A stretch of DNA of 18,725 nt from Candidatus Shapirobacteria bacterium (GCA_009885205.1 VFLE01000172.1:1-18725); one strand, 5' to 3'; shown: positions 13,278-18,725, numbered from the stretch's first letter. Notes: generated by a model not told the origin, from the sequence alone. Numbers and translations: made by a program.

Positions 13278-14104
13278 TGGCTTCTGAGGAAAACATCTAT
13301 ATTTCCCCTCTCGAACTGTGCAATCTTTCCTGTCTCTATTGCTACACCCAAAAACCCAAAACTATTTTAAGTAACGACCAAATTTTAGATTTTATAGACA
13401 GATATCAACAGATTTTAACTAATCCGAAGAATAATTTTTTTCGGAATTTCAACGCGCAGCATTTGACTGAAGAAAAAAATTCGTTCAAGGATTTAAAGTT
13501 AAAATCAATCATCTTTTGCGGTGGTGAAGTGTTTACTTTACCTGATTTTCCAGAATTAATTAACCAAGTTTTAGATCGAAATATTTTCGTTTCCATAATT
13601 ACCAACGGCACTATCGATAAATTAGACCAAATAAAACAACCTCATAATTGTCAATTAATCGTCTCTTTCGATGGACCAAAAAAAATTCATGATCAAAATC
13701 GTGGGTTAGGCAATTTTGCTAAGTCAAAAAAATTTGTTAATAAAGCTCTAAAACTAGGTTTTCCTATCGAAATTTTTTATTTAATTACTAAAGATTCCTA
13801 TCCCTTTAAAGACAAATTAAATATATACAACCAACACAAAACTTATCTTACTGATCGCCTTGGTTCATTATCGTCAGACCAAGTCAAAAATATTCGTAAT
13901 AATTATGATTGCTATCCCCCCAAAGACTTTGGTTGCAATATATTTTCCCTACAATCTAATGGTAAATTTTATGGCTGTTGTGAATCGACTCGCTCTATTG
14001 GATCTCTATCAGATCCACTAGAAAAAGTAATCCAAAATTATATTGATATAATCACTAAACACCCCAAATGCTATGACCCAGACTACCACTGCAACCTTTC
14101 TTAA
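13277..14104 (+). CDS. Radical SAM protein with Cys-rich C-terminus
   Basis: 275 residues. The [4Fe-4S]/SAM motif C-x3-C-x2-C is CNLSCLYC (residues 15-22). The SAM-contact motif GGE is in IIFCGGEVFTLPDF (about 78-91), and later beta strands are VSIITNGT and LIVSFDGP. The C-terminus has Cys in NNYDCYPPKDFGC, FYGCCES, PKCYD and HCNLS, which may hold an auxiliary cluster (SPASM-like, inferred). The substrate is unknown. It is not the EpmB/KamA type by motif, although it overlaps an epmA-like gene by 32 bases. Residues ~52-68 (NFFRNFNAQHLTEEKN) come from a 49-bp palindromic element also present in the next gene; they precede the GGE strand, probably in a surface loop. Confidence 0.82.
   Translation: MASEENIYISPLELCNLSCLYCYTQKPKTILSNDQILDFIDRYQQILTNPKNNFFRNFNAQHLTEEKNSFKDLKLKSIIFCGGEVFTLPDFPELINQVLDRNIFVSIITNGTIDKLDQIKQPHNCQLIVSFDGPKKIHDQNRGLGNFAKSKKFVNKALKLGFPIEIFYLITKDSYPFKDKLNIYNQHKTYLTDRLGSLSSDQVKNIRNNYDCYPPKDFGCNIFSLQSNGKFYGCCESTRSIGSLSDPLEKVIQNYIDIITKHPKCYDPDYHCNLS
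13433..13481 (+). repeat. Palindromic insertion element, copy 1 (in radical SAM gene)
   Basis: 49 bp bounded by AATTTTTTTC and GAAAAAAATT (10-bp inverted repeat). It matches 14622-14670 at roughly 43 of 49 positions, counting two compensating single-base gaps, and both copies use the same reading frame. Confidence 0.75.
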
Positions 14105-14924
14105 ATCCATTCGCCAATATTTTTGGTCTAAAAATTTTACCGAAGTCGAAATTCCCTATTTAAATGAATCATTACCTTTAGAGCCCAATATATATCCCTT
14201 TAAAACCAAATGGGTACATAAAAATAAAGAATATTATTTACCCACTTCACCCGAAATGGCTCTTAAACAATATTTAAGTCAAAATAAAACGAACTGTTTT
14301 GCTATTTCCCATTGCTTTCGCGATCTGGAAGACAGCAATTCTACTCACACCCCCGAATTTCTCATGCTCGAATGGTATGAAATCGGTAAAAACCTAGCTC
14401 AACTTCAAGATTCTGTTAAACAATTTCTCTCTTTGTTTTTAAGTTTGAAGTTTGAAGTTTTGAATTTACCAATTAATGTTCCCCAAAACGAACCCGATTT
14501 TAATCAATATTTTTTAAACGAAATCGAACCAAATTTACCCCGCGACAGTGCAGTCTTCATCACCGGCTACCCCGCCTTTTTGTCACCATTGGCATCAAGA
14601 AACGAAATTGGCAAAGTAAATAATTTTTTTCGTAATTTGAACGCGTCAGCATTCACTGGAGAAAAAAATTTATTTACGACAGCCAATCGTTTCGAACTAT
14701 ATATAAACGGTATCGAAATTGCCAACGGCTGTGTCGAAAACACCAATTCTGAATCTATAAAGAAATCTTTTAAATTGGAGCAGCAACATCGCCAAGAAAA
14801 TAATTTACCATCCCACCCACCATCTACTGAATTTATAAAAAATAGTAGTAAACTGTCATTATGTTCGGGTATTGGTATAGGGATAGAAAGATTATTAAAT
14901 ATAATAAATAAAAATGGGGCTTGA
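14073..14924 (+). CDS. epmA: EpmA-like EF-P lysine ligase (LysRS paralogue)
   Basis: 283 residues, a class II synthetase core without the N-terminal anticodon-binding domain, as in EpmA (E. coli ~325). Motif 1 region: FLKSIRQYFWSKNFTEVEIP. Lysine pocket: TSPEMALKQYLSQ. Motif 2: HCFRDLEDSNSTHTPEFLML then EWYE. The family stretch INGIEIANGCVENTN and motif 3 GIGIGIERLL are intact. Known: EpmA attaches beta-lysine to EF-P. The EF-P gene is not in this window. Residues ~184-200 (NFFRNLNASAFTGEKNL) are a palindromic-element insertion between PLAS and ANRFELY, where EpmA proteins have only a short loop. A TTTGAAG repeat at 14441-14464 encodes part of another loop. The substrate could also be something else, perhaps linked to the radical SAM partner. 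Confidence 0.82.
   Translation: MTQTTTATFLKSIRQYFWSKNFTEVEIPYLNESLPLEPNIYPFKTKWVHKNKEYYLPTSPEMALKQYLSQNKTNCFAISHCFRDLEDSNSTHTPEFLMLEWYEIGKNLAQLQDSVKQFLSLFLSLKFEVLNLPINVPQNEPDFNQYFLNEIEPNLPRDSAVFITGYPAFLSPLASRNEIGKVNNFFRNLNASAFTGEKNLFTTANRFELYINGIEIANGCVENTNSESIKKSFKLEQQHRQENNLPSHPPSTEFIKNSSKLSLCSGIGIGIERLLNIINKNGA
14441..14464 (+). repeat. Short TTTGAAG repeat inside epmA
   Basis: AAGTTTGAAGTTTGAAGTTT is the reverse complement of the AACTTCAAACTTCAAACTTC word in the dnaX linker (5244-5263). Both occur in coding linkers. Confidence 0.7.
14616..14677 (+). repeat. Palindromic insertion element, copy 2 (in epmA)
   Basis: Core 14622-14670 matches copy 1. Here the inverted repeat extends outward to about 16 bp (14616-14631 with 14661-14677, one bulged base), from GTAAATAATTTTTTTC to its complement. 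The DNA could form a long hairpin. Confidence 0.75.
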
Positions 14925-15654
14925 TTTTTTATCAAAAAACATAAGAATAAGAGATGGCGCCAAAACATTACCAGGACTAAATGCAACTGTCACAAAACAA
15001 GAAGAAATAATAAAACAACAGGCCACAACAATCAAAGATGATGATGAACAAAAAAGAATTCTTGATAGCCTGGCTCGTAAAGACGTTAAAACTGAATTAT
15101 ATAATCGCCGCTTTTTTGAAGAAGAAATTCTGCGATTAAAGCAAGCTACTCACGTCGGAATTCAGATTACAATTCTCGACATTGATAGACTGAAAAAGAC
15201 TAATGACACCCTTGGTCACCCCGCAGGTGATACTTTAATTAGGGAGGTAGCTGATATAATACGTGCAACAGTTCGAGTTGAAGATATAATATGCATAATT
15301 GGAGGTGATGAATTTGCCGTTATCGAGCTTTTTGATCCAAAATCATCTATCAATGAATACAACATTTATAAAAACACTACTGAGGACGATCCACTATTAA
15401 ATCTCGACGAATTTGTAAACAAAGATAATAATTACAACAATATTGCCTATCGTTTACAACAAAACATCAATTTCGCCAATCAAAATCGCGATCCATCATT
15501 ACCTAAAATTAGTATCTCTATTAGATATCACATTTCAGTACCAGGTATGGATAACAAATATCCACACGATTTAAAAGAAACAATTGAACAAGCTGATATA
15601 AAGCTGTATGAAATGAAAGAATTACATCACCAAGCCCAAAATAGTGTAAAATAA
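14914..15654 (+). CDS. Soluble GGDEF-domain diguanylate cyclase
   Basis: 246 residues, no membrane helix. Residues ~25-60 form a coiled coil (TKQEEIIKQQATTIKDDDEQ), which often drives dimerisation. The GGDEF domain opens with DVKTELYNRRFFEEEI and TILDIDRLKKTNDTLGHPAG (metal Asp), and has an intact active loop GGDEF within VEDIICIIGGDEFAVIE. The RxxD inhibitory site is present as RVED five residues before GGDEF. The domain carries a ~40-residue insertion (SSINEYNIYKNTTEDDPLLN and after) before the final IADQADIKLYEMK-like helix (ETIEQADIKLYEMKEL). It makes c-di-GMP if active. It overlaps epmA by 11 bases. Confidence 0.88.
   Translation: MGLDFLSKNIRIRDGAKTLPGLNATVTKQEEIIKQQATTIKDDDEQKRILDSLARKDVKTELYNRRFFEEEILRLKQATHVGIQITILDIDRLKKTNDTLGHPAGDTLIREVADIIRATVRVEDIICIIGGDEFAVIELFDPKSSINEYNIYKNTTEDDPLLNLDEFVNKDNNYNNIAYRLQQNINFANQNRDPSLPKISISIRYHISVPGMDNKYPHDLKETIEQADIKLYEMKELHHQAQNSVK
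15647..15652 (+). promoter_or_regulatory. -10 box for the small basic protein gene
   Basis: TAAAAT overlaps the end of the GGDEF gene and ends 7 bases before ATG 15659, fitting a leaderless start. The -35 is weak. Confidence 0.4.
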
Positions 15655-15658
15655 TCAT

Positions 15659-15835
15659 ATGGCCAAACAAAACGTCAAAAATACTCTCCAAAATAATCAA
15701 TCCACCAAACCATTGGTAGTCAAGATTCCTCCCCAAATCCCCCAATTCAAAAACTTTCCTAAACCAAATTTAATGAGCAAATCCGGCCCATCTTTTCTCC
15801 AACGCTTTCGCACCCAATCCCGCGGCGGTAAATAA
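15659..15835 (+). CDS. Small basic proline-rich protein of unknown function
   Basis: 58 residues, start MAKQNVKNTLQNNQSTKPLV, then VKIPPQIPQFKNFPKPN and an Arg-rich end (FLQRFRTQSRGGK). Strongly basic, with no membrane segment and no recognised family. It has a good -10 box at leaderless spacing, starts 4 bases after the GGDEF stop and ends 3 bases before the convergent GNAT stop. A nucleic-acid or ribosome partner is conceivable, from charge only. Confidence 0.6.
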   Translation: MAKQNVKNTLQNNQSTKPLVVKIPPQIPQFKNFPKPNLMSKSGPSFLQRFRTQSRGGK

Positions 15836-15838
15836 TAA

Positions 15839-16396
15839 TTAAAAGTTACTTTCACCTACAAACAGTTTTGTTTTCGAACTCAAAATTTTGGCCACCACAC
15901 TTTTATTATTAAGCCCCAATACCATCCCTCCAGTCTCCTCTTTTTCTACTCCATTTTTATTCAAATAAAAATACGACCTATTTAAAGGCACAAAACCAAC
16001 TCGGCCATACAATTTTCCTAACTTTTTAACATCAGTACACAGCACGGCAATATCAAATTTATATTTAAAAATATAATTGCTAAAAAATTTTTGTAAAATC
16101 TGACTCATCACCCCCTGCCGTCGACAATCAACCCGGGTCACCACCCCACCCACCCCCGCCATTTTTATTTTCTTGCCCTCAAATTCAATTTCCCGATCAT
16201 ATATCAAAAATAATCCCACTATTTTATTATTTCGGTAACCTACAATTACCAATCTTGGCATATCAAAATTATTTAATTTTGTTTCCTCGGGATTTTCATC
16301 AACATAATCACCATAATTATCTTTATCAAATTTTTCAAAACTTAATTTTTCTTTAATCGAAATATTTTCAAATATTTTTATATCTACGTTTGCCAT
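15839..16396 (-). CDS. GNAT-family N-acetyltransferase
   Basis: 185 residues, the only clear minus-strand gene. The fold is visible as PRLVIVGYRNNKIVGLFLIY (beta2-3), then KKIKMAGVGGVVTRVDCRRQ with GVMSQILQKFF. The latter is motif A, V-T-x3-R-R-x-G-x-M, which binds acetyl-CoA. It continues DIAVLCTDVKKLGKLYGRVG then FVPLNRSYFYL, the 'lyer.GF' motif B. The acceptor substrate is unknown. The complement of 16402-16407 is TATAAT, ending 5 bases before the ATG, so the transcript is probably leaderless. It converges with the small basic protein gene with no room for a separate terminator. Confidence 0.85.
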   Translation of the reverse strand: MANVDIKIFENISIKEKLSFEKFDKDNYGDYVDENPEETKLNNFDMPRLVIVGYRNNKIVGLFLIYDREIEFEGKKIKMAGVGGVVTRVDCRRQGVMSQILQKFFSNYIFKYKFDIAVLCTDVKKLGKLYGRVGFVPLNRSYFYLNKNGVEKEETGGMVLGLNNKSVVAKILSSKTKLFVGESNF

Positions 16397-16433
16397 AACA
16401 AATTATACTCAATAACCATTATTTAGGTAATTT

Positions 16434-16461
16434 TTGATAAAATCAGTAGTACTTTTAAATA
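16434..16461 (+). promoter_or_regulatory. Candidate promoter of tRNA-Trp
   Basis: TTGATA (16434-16439), a 16-bp spacer and TAAATA (16456-16461). The predicted start coincides with the first base of the tRNA (16468), leaving no 5' leader. Confidence 0.4.
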
Positions 16462-16467
16462 AATCTT

Positions 16468-16538
16468 AGGCCTGTGGTGAAATGGTATCACAACAGTCTC
16501 CAAAACTGTTTTTCCATGTTCGACTCATGGCAGGCCTG
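16468..16538 (+). tRNA. tRNA-Trp (anticodon CCA)
   Basis: Cloverleaf: acceptor AGGCCTG/CAGGCCT, D arm with TGGTA, anticodon stem ACAGT/ACTGT around CTCCAAA, 4-base variable loop, T arm CCATG-TTCGACT-CATGG, and discriminator G73 as usual for tRNA-Trp. CC follows but the third base is T, so CCA must be completed after transcription. The 3' end merges with repeat copy A. Confidence 0.9.
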
Positions 16539-16592
16539 CCTACGCTTCGCTTCGGCAGGTAAACCTGCAAAATATCCTATAACTTGACAAAT
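16532..16592 (+). repeat. Promoter-bearing repeat, copy A
   Basis: 61 bp starting in the tRNA-Trp acceptor (AGGCCTGCC). It has nested palindromes, CCTGCC...GGCAGG and GCAGGT-AA-ACCTGC, and ends with TTGACAAAT. It differs from copy B (17051-17112) by two substitutions and one indel. Confidence 0.9.
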
Positions 16593-16611
16593 TGATAAAA
16601 GACGGTAGAAT
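16584..16611 (+). promoter_or_regulatory. Promoter of the frameshifted small gene
   Basis: TTGACA (16584-16589, from the repeat), a 16-bp spacer and TAGAAT (16606-16611). ATG 16619 is at the predicted start site. Confidence 0.7.
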
Positions 16612-16618
16612 AAGCCAT

Positions 16619-16976
16619 ATGACAGAAATTAAATTTGTACCTCCATGGGAAAAATATAAAGCAGTTGCCAAATTAGTTAGAGAAGGCGACGTGGAAGGTG
16701 CATTAAAAAAGACAAGAGCTATCATGGCTTGATAACGATTTAAAGTCATGGGTTTCTTCCGCTAATAATTCTGAATTTGATTCACCATTAATTAGAGGTT
16801 TTGACGCTCTATCAGGTATCACACCAGACGATTCTTCAGTTGAAAACAGAATTTATCAAAGATGGTCAGCATATCCTCAAATAAGTTCAATGCTCTCAGC
16901 CACAGGAATACCTCGTGAAGCAATAATTAACAGAATTCGTACATTAAGACAAACACCTCAAGAACCAGAAGAGTAA
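16619..16976 (+). pseudogene. Small gene of unknown function with a frameshift
   Basis: ATG 16619 opens a 37-codon frame ending at TGA 16730-16732. From 16707 the +1 frame stays open to TAA 16974-16976. Removing one A from the A6 run at 16705-16710 joins them into one ~118-residue protein: it would begin MTEIKFVPPWEKYKAVAKLV, pass through the join LKRQELSWLDNDLKSW, and end RTLRQTPQEPEE. Both halves look protein-like, without low complexity. The cause may be mutation, a sequencing indel or slippage on the A-run. A strong promoter with leaderless spacing precedes it. Family not recognised. Confidence 0.6.
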
Positions 16977-17050
16977 AGTAAACAACAGCTAAACACAAAA
17001 ACTACTAGTACGACTACAATTTGTATAATAAGTCCTCACGTATTCCCCCA

Positions 17051-17112
17051 AGGCCTGCCTACGCTCCGCTTCGGCAGGTAAACCTGCAAAGTATCCTATA
17101 ACATTGACAAAT
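17051..17112 (+). repeat. Promoter-bearing repeat, copy B
   Basis: 62 bp, about 95% identical to 16532-16592, again ending in TTGACAAAT. No tRNA precedes this copy, although the 9-base AGGCCTGCC start is kept. Confidence 0.9.
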
Positions 17113-17131
17113 ACAAAATTATTGGTACAAT
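17104..17131 (+). promoter_or_regulatory. Promoter of the 17141 gene
   Basis: TTGACA (17104-17109, repeat-derived), a 16-bp spacer and TACAAT (17126-17131). The predicted start is 2-3 bases before ATG 17141. Confidence 0.7.
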
Positions 17132-17140
17132 ATCATCAAT

Positions 17141-17590
17141 ATGAAAAATAATATTTTCGAAATTTCCAAATCAAGATCAGTATTAAATATTTCAGAAACA
17201 GAATATCTTAAAGATTGTGCTCCGGGAATAAATCAAAATCAAATAGATCAATTAGACCAAAAATTGGGTCAACAGGCTTTAGATAATAGTGCTATGTTTG
17301 CTGTAGTTGCTTTTGCTACAACTGCCAGTATATTAGGTCATTCTGCATTACAAGCACAAGAAGTCATAATGCCGTTAATTACCCAAACCAATGATTCCCT
17401 TTTACGGGTATCAAGCCTAACAGCTAATACAGCTGCAACAATTGGTACACCACTAGTTTTTGCCGCAGGTGCTTTTAAAGCAACAGGTGAAATTGTCTAC
17501 AATACGATAGCTAAACCGATAGCTCGAAGAAAATTAATAAAGGATTTAAACATGGGGTTAAAAAGCGAAGGTATTCAACCACTAAAATAA
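17141..17590 (+). CDS. Membrane-associated protein of unknown function
   Basis: 149 residues, no family recognised. A polar N-terminus with predicted helices (INQNQIDQLDQKLGQQALDN) is followed by two hydrophobic stretches, about residues 51-72 (AMFAVVAFATTASILGHSAL) and 93-114 (ANTAATIGTPLVFAAGAFKA). The C-terminus is basic (IAKPIARRKLIKDL). This would fit a helical-hairpin membrane protein with both ends inside. Its promoter is supplied by repeat copy B, so it shares a control sequence with the frameshifted gene upstream although the two proteins are not alike. No Shine-Dalgarno site is seen. Confidence 0.6.
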   Translation: MKNNIFEISKSRSVLNISETEYLKDCAPGINQNQIDQLDQKLGQQALDNSAMFAVVAFATTASILGHSALQAQEVIMPLITQTNDSLLRVSSLTANTAATIGTPLVFAAGAFKATGEIVYNTIAKPIARRKLIKDLNMGLKSEGIQPLK

Positions 17591-17594
17591 ATAC

Positions 17595-17623
17595 TTGAAC
17601 TCCTGCACTATACAACGTAAAAT
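17595..17623 (+). promoter_or_regulatory. Promoter of the HTH/LAGLIDADG-like gene
   Basis: TTGAAC (17595-17600), a 17-bp spacer and TAAAAT (17618-17623). The GTG at 17630 falls exactly at the expected first transcribed base. Confidence 0.7.
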
Positions 17624-17629
17624 ATAGAT

Positions 17630-18331
17630 GTGAATCATCATTCAACATTAATTTCTAATGTCCAAAAATTAAGACAATCAGGTAAAACCTATAACGAAAT
17701 AAATACCATACTCAAAACCAATATTGCCAAAAGTACTCTGTCCAACTGGTGTCGCAACTTAACACTACCCAAAGAATATAAATCCAAAATTATTAAAATA
17801 AACCAACAAAATTTAATCAAAGCTCGAAAAATTGCCTTAAAAGTAAATCACCTAAAGAGAACCCAATACATAAAGTCGATCGATACGAAAAATCTAACTA
17901 TTTCTCAAATAATTAAAAAAAACGACGTTGGTATGATTGCCCTAGCAATGCTTTGTCTGGGAGAAGCTTCTAAATCAAAAACAAAACATCGATCATTCTC
18001 ACTAGGTAGTTCCGATTATAGAATAATTACCATTTTTCTCAAATTGATTAAAAGATTTCCAAATTTTGATCCAACTAAAATCCGTTGCACTGTTCAATGT
18101 CGTTCCGATCAAAATATCAAAGAACTCGAAAAATACTGGAAAAACATTAGTCAAGTTCCATCAAATCTTTTTTATAAAACCCGTACTGACACTAGAACAA
18201 TTGGTAAACCGACCAAAAACATAGAATATAAAGGGGTACTTGTTATCGATTACTACGACAAAAATATACAATTAGTATTAGAATCTCTGGCAAATCTAGT
18301 ATATAATCAACTACAAAACGAGGGCCCATAG
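17630..18331 (+). CDS. HTH plus LAGLIDADG-like domain protein
   Basis: 233 residues, start GTG. Residues ~10-45 form a helix-turn-helix (LRQSGKTYNEINTILKTNIA then KSTLSNWCRNLTLP). Residues ~105-225 hold a LAGLIDADG-like unit: ALAMLCLGEASKSKTKHRSF (where related proteins read 'ALYWGEGaK....v.f.NSDp'), SLGSSDYRIITIFLKLIKRF, then KYWKNISQVP and EYKGVLVIDYYD. Such proteins are widespread in CPR and Actinobacteria; nuclease activity is uncertain because catalytic acids are not obvious. The last 10 bases, including the stop TAG (18329-18331), lie inside tRNA-Ala. The gene may belong to DNA that entered at this tRNA. Confidence 0.65.
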   Translation: MNHHSTLISNVQKLRQSGKTYNEINTILKTNIAKSTLSNWCRNLTLPKEYKSKIIKINQQNLIKARKIALKVNHLKRTQYIKSIDTKNLTISQIIKKNDVGMIALAMLCLGEASKSKTKHRSFSLGSSDYRIITIFLKLIKRFPNFDPTKIRCTVQCRSDQNIKELEKYWKNISQVPSNLFYKTRTDTRTIGKPTKNIEYKGVLVIDYYDKNIQLVLESLANLVYNQLQNEGP

Positions 18332-18397
18332 CGTAATGGCTATCGCGCTTCTATGGCATAGAAGAGATTAGGGGTCCGATTCCCCTTGGGTCCACCA
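18322..18397 (+). tRNA. tRNA-Ala (anticodon GGC)
   Basis: 76 bases with encoded CCA. Acceptor GGGCCCA/TGGGTCC contains the G3:U70 pair that specifies alanine. Anticodon stem CTTCT/AGAAG encloses ATGGCAT (anticodon GGC). A14, G18G19, A21 and the A15-T48 pair are in place. The T loop reads TCCGATT, so position 55 is C instead of the almost universal T. It overlaps the upstream CDS by 10 bases and lies 1 base before the GIY-YIG gene. Confidence 0.85.
18365..18395 (+). repeat. 31-bp direct repeat, copy 1 (3' part of tRNA-Ala)
   Basis: Identical to 18695-18725, covering the variable loop, T arm, acceptor 3' strand and discriminator. The second copy reaches the window edge and may continue. Confidence 0.95.
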
Positions 18398-18398
18398 A

Positions 18399-18665
18399 AT
18401 GGTAGGTTTTGTTTATATTCTAAAATCGATTAAAAACAACACTTTTTACATAGGTAGCACATCTAATTTAGAGCGAAGATTAATTGAACATCAAAGTGGA
18501 AGAAGTAAATATACAAGTGAAATATTACCCGTCGAATTAGTATTTTCACAAAAATATTTATCTACAAAGACTGCTAGAAAAATTGAATATTGGCTAAAAA
18601 AACAAAAGGATAGAGATTTTATACTTCGAATTATAAATGACGGCAAAATTATAAAAGTTGTTTAA
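18399..18665 (+). CDS. GIY-YIG domain endonuclease-like protein
   Basis: 88 residues, the standard size of stand-alone GIY-YIG (UPF0213/YhbQ-like) proteins. It starts MVGFVYILKSIKNNTFYIGS, giving VYI and YIG at the GIY and YIG positions, followed by TSNLERRLIEHQSG (catalytic Arg region), KYTSEILPVELVF and a conserved Glu in TARKIEYWLKKQKDR. These are single-domain relatives of UvrC-N and homing nucleases. The gene begins 1 base after the tRNA-Ala CCA and is followed by a duplicated tRNA-Ala 3' end, so it sits between direct repeats like cargo. Confidence 0.88.
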   Translation: MVGFVYILKSIKNNTFYIGSTSNLERRLIEHQSGRSKYTSEILPVELVFSQKYLSTKTARKIEYWLKKQKDRDFILRIINDGKIIKVV

Positions 18666-18671
18666 TCAGTG

Positions 18672-18725
18672 GCGCGGTCCGGTGTACACCGGACAGATTA
18701 GGGGTCCGATTCCCCTTGGGTCCAC
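18672..18725 (+). pseudogene. Partial tRNA-Ala copy with a replaced anticodon arm
   Basis: GCGCG, then the 18-bp palindrome, then 31 bases identical to the tRNA-Ala 3' part. No matching 5' acceptor strand (GGGCCCA or similar) is seen upstream, and the loop of the palindrome has the wrong size for an anticodon. The window ends before CCA. Confidence 0.7.
18677..18694 (+). repeat. 18-bp perfect palindrome
   Basis: GTCCGGTGTACACCGGAC equals its own reverse complement. It takes the place of the anticodon hairpin in the partial tRNA-Ala copy and is GC-rich against its surroundings. Confidence 0.95.

Noticed and set aside
14567..14986. 139-codon open frame on the minus strand opposite epmA
   Set aside because: It is antisense to intact class II synthetase motifs, has no family pattern and follows from codon bias of the real gene.
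16705..16711. A AAA AAG heptamer as a programmed -1 frameshift
   Set aside because: The heptamer is in phase, but a -1 slip leads to the wrong frame; the continuing frame is +1, so a one-base indel fits better.
18640..18725. Second complete tRNA gene at the right edge
   Set aside because: No 5' acceptor strand pairs with TGGGTCC and the palindrome leaves an 8-base or 6-base loop instead of 7.

Overview
The window reads as a compact, AT-rich chromosome segment of a Candidate Phyla Radiation (Patescibacteria) bacterium, most likely a Microgenomates-type lineage. The lineage is inferred from gene content and style: tightly packed or overlapping genes, an rpsU-yqeY pair, short versions of core proteins, almost no Shine-Dalgarno sites, and several short conserved proteins of unknown function. 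It cannot be fixed further without a search.

Layout. (1) 1-3186: a four-gene surface cluster. It holds a cysteine-rich tandem-repeat protein ending in a dockerin-like module, two cohesin-like proteins (one with an LPRTG sorting signal) and a membrane-anchored FN3-like protein with a dockerin-like tail. This looks like a small cohesin/dockerin surface assembly. (2) 3206-7204: housekeeping genes rpsU, yqeY, a ybeY that has lost its zinc motif, dnaX with a candidate frameshift site, ybaB, recR and a coiled-coil protein. (3) 7207-8122: a Phd/PIN toxin-antitoxin pair, a second tiny Phd-like gene, then a 15-codon leader peptide with three Cys codons and mutually exclusive hairpins just before cysS. 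This is a candidate ribosome-mediated attenuator of cysteinyl-tRNA synthetase. (4) 8123-11724: cysS, rpsF, ssb, rpsR and two unknown genes. (5) 11728-12751: a complete IS30-family element, apparently inserted into the loop of a terminator hairpin. (6) 12786-15835: hpf, rpmG (59 codons), a radical SAM gene, an epmA-like gene, a GGDEF gene and a small basic protein. The radical SAM and epmA-like genes each carry an in-frame copy of the same 49-bp palindromic element. (7) 15839-18725: a GNAT gene on the minus strand, tRNA-Trp, a 61/62-bp repeat that brings a -35 box to two small genes (one frameshifted), an HTH/LAGLIDADG-like gene overlapping tRNA-Ala, and a GIY-YIG gene flanked by a duplicated tRNA-Ala 3' end.

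Two window-wide signals stand out. Many genes have a -10 box ending 5-7 bases before the start codon, so leaderless mRNAs appear to be common. The plus strand is G-rich on the left and C-rich on the right whichever way the genes point, and the switch falls at the IS30 element, as expected for a replichore boundary.

All calls come from reading the sequence. No database search or folding program was run.
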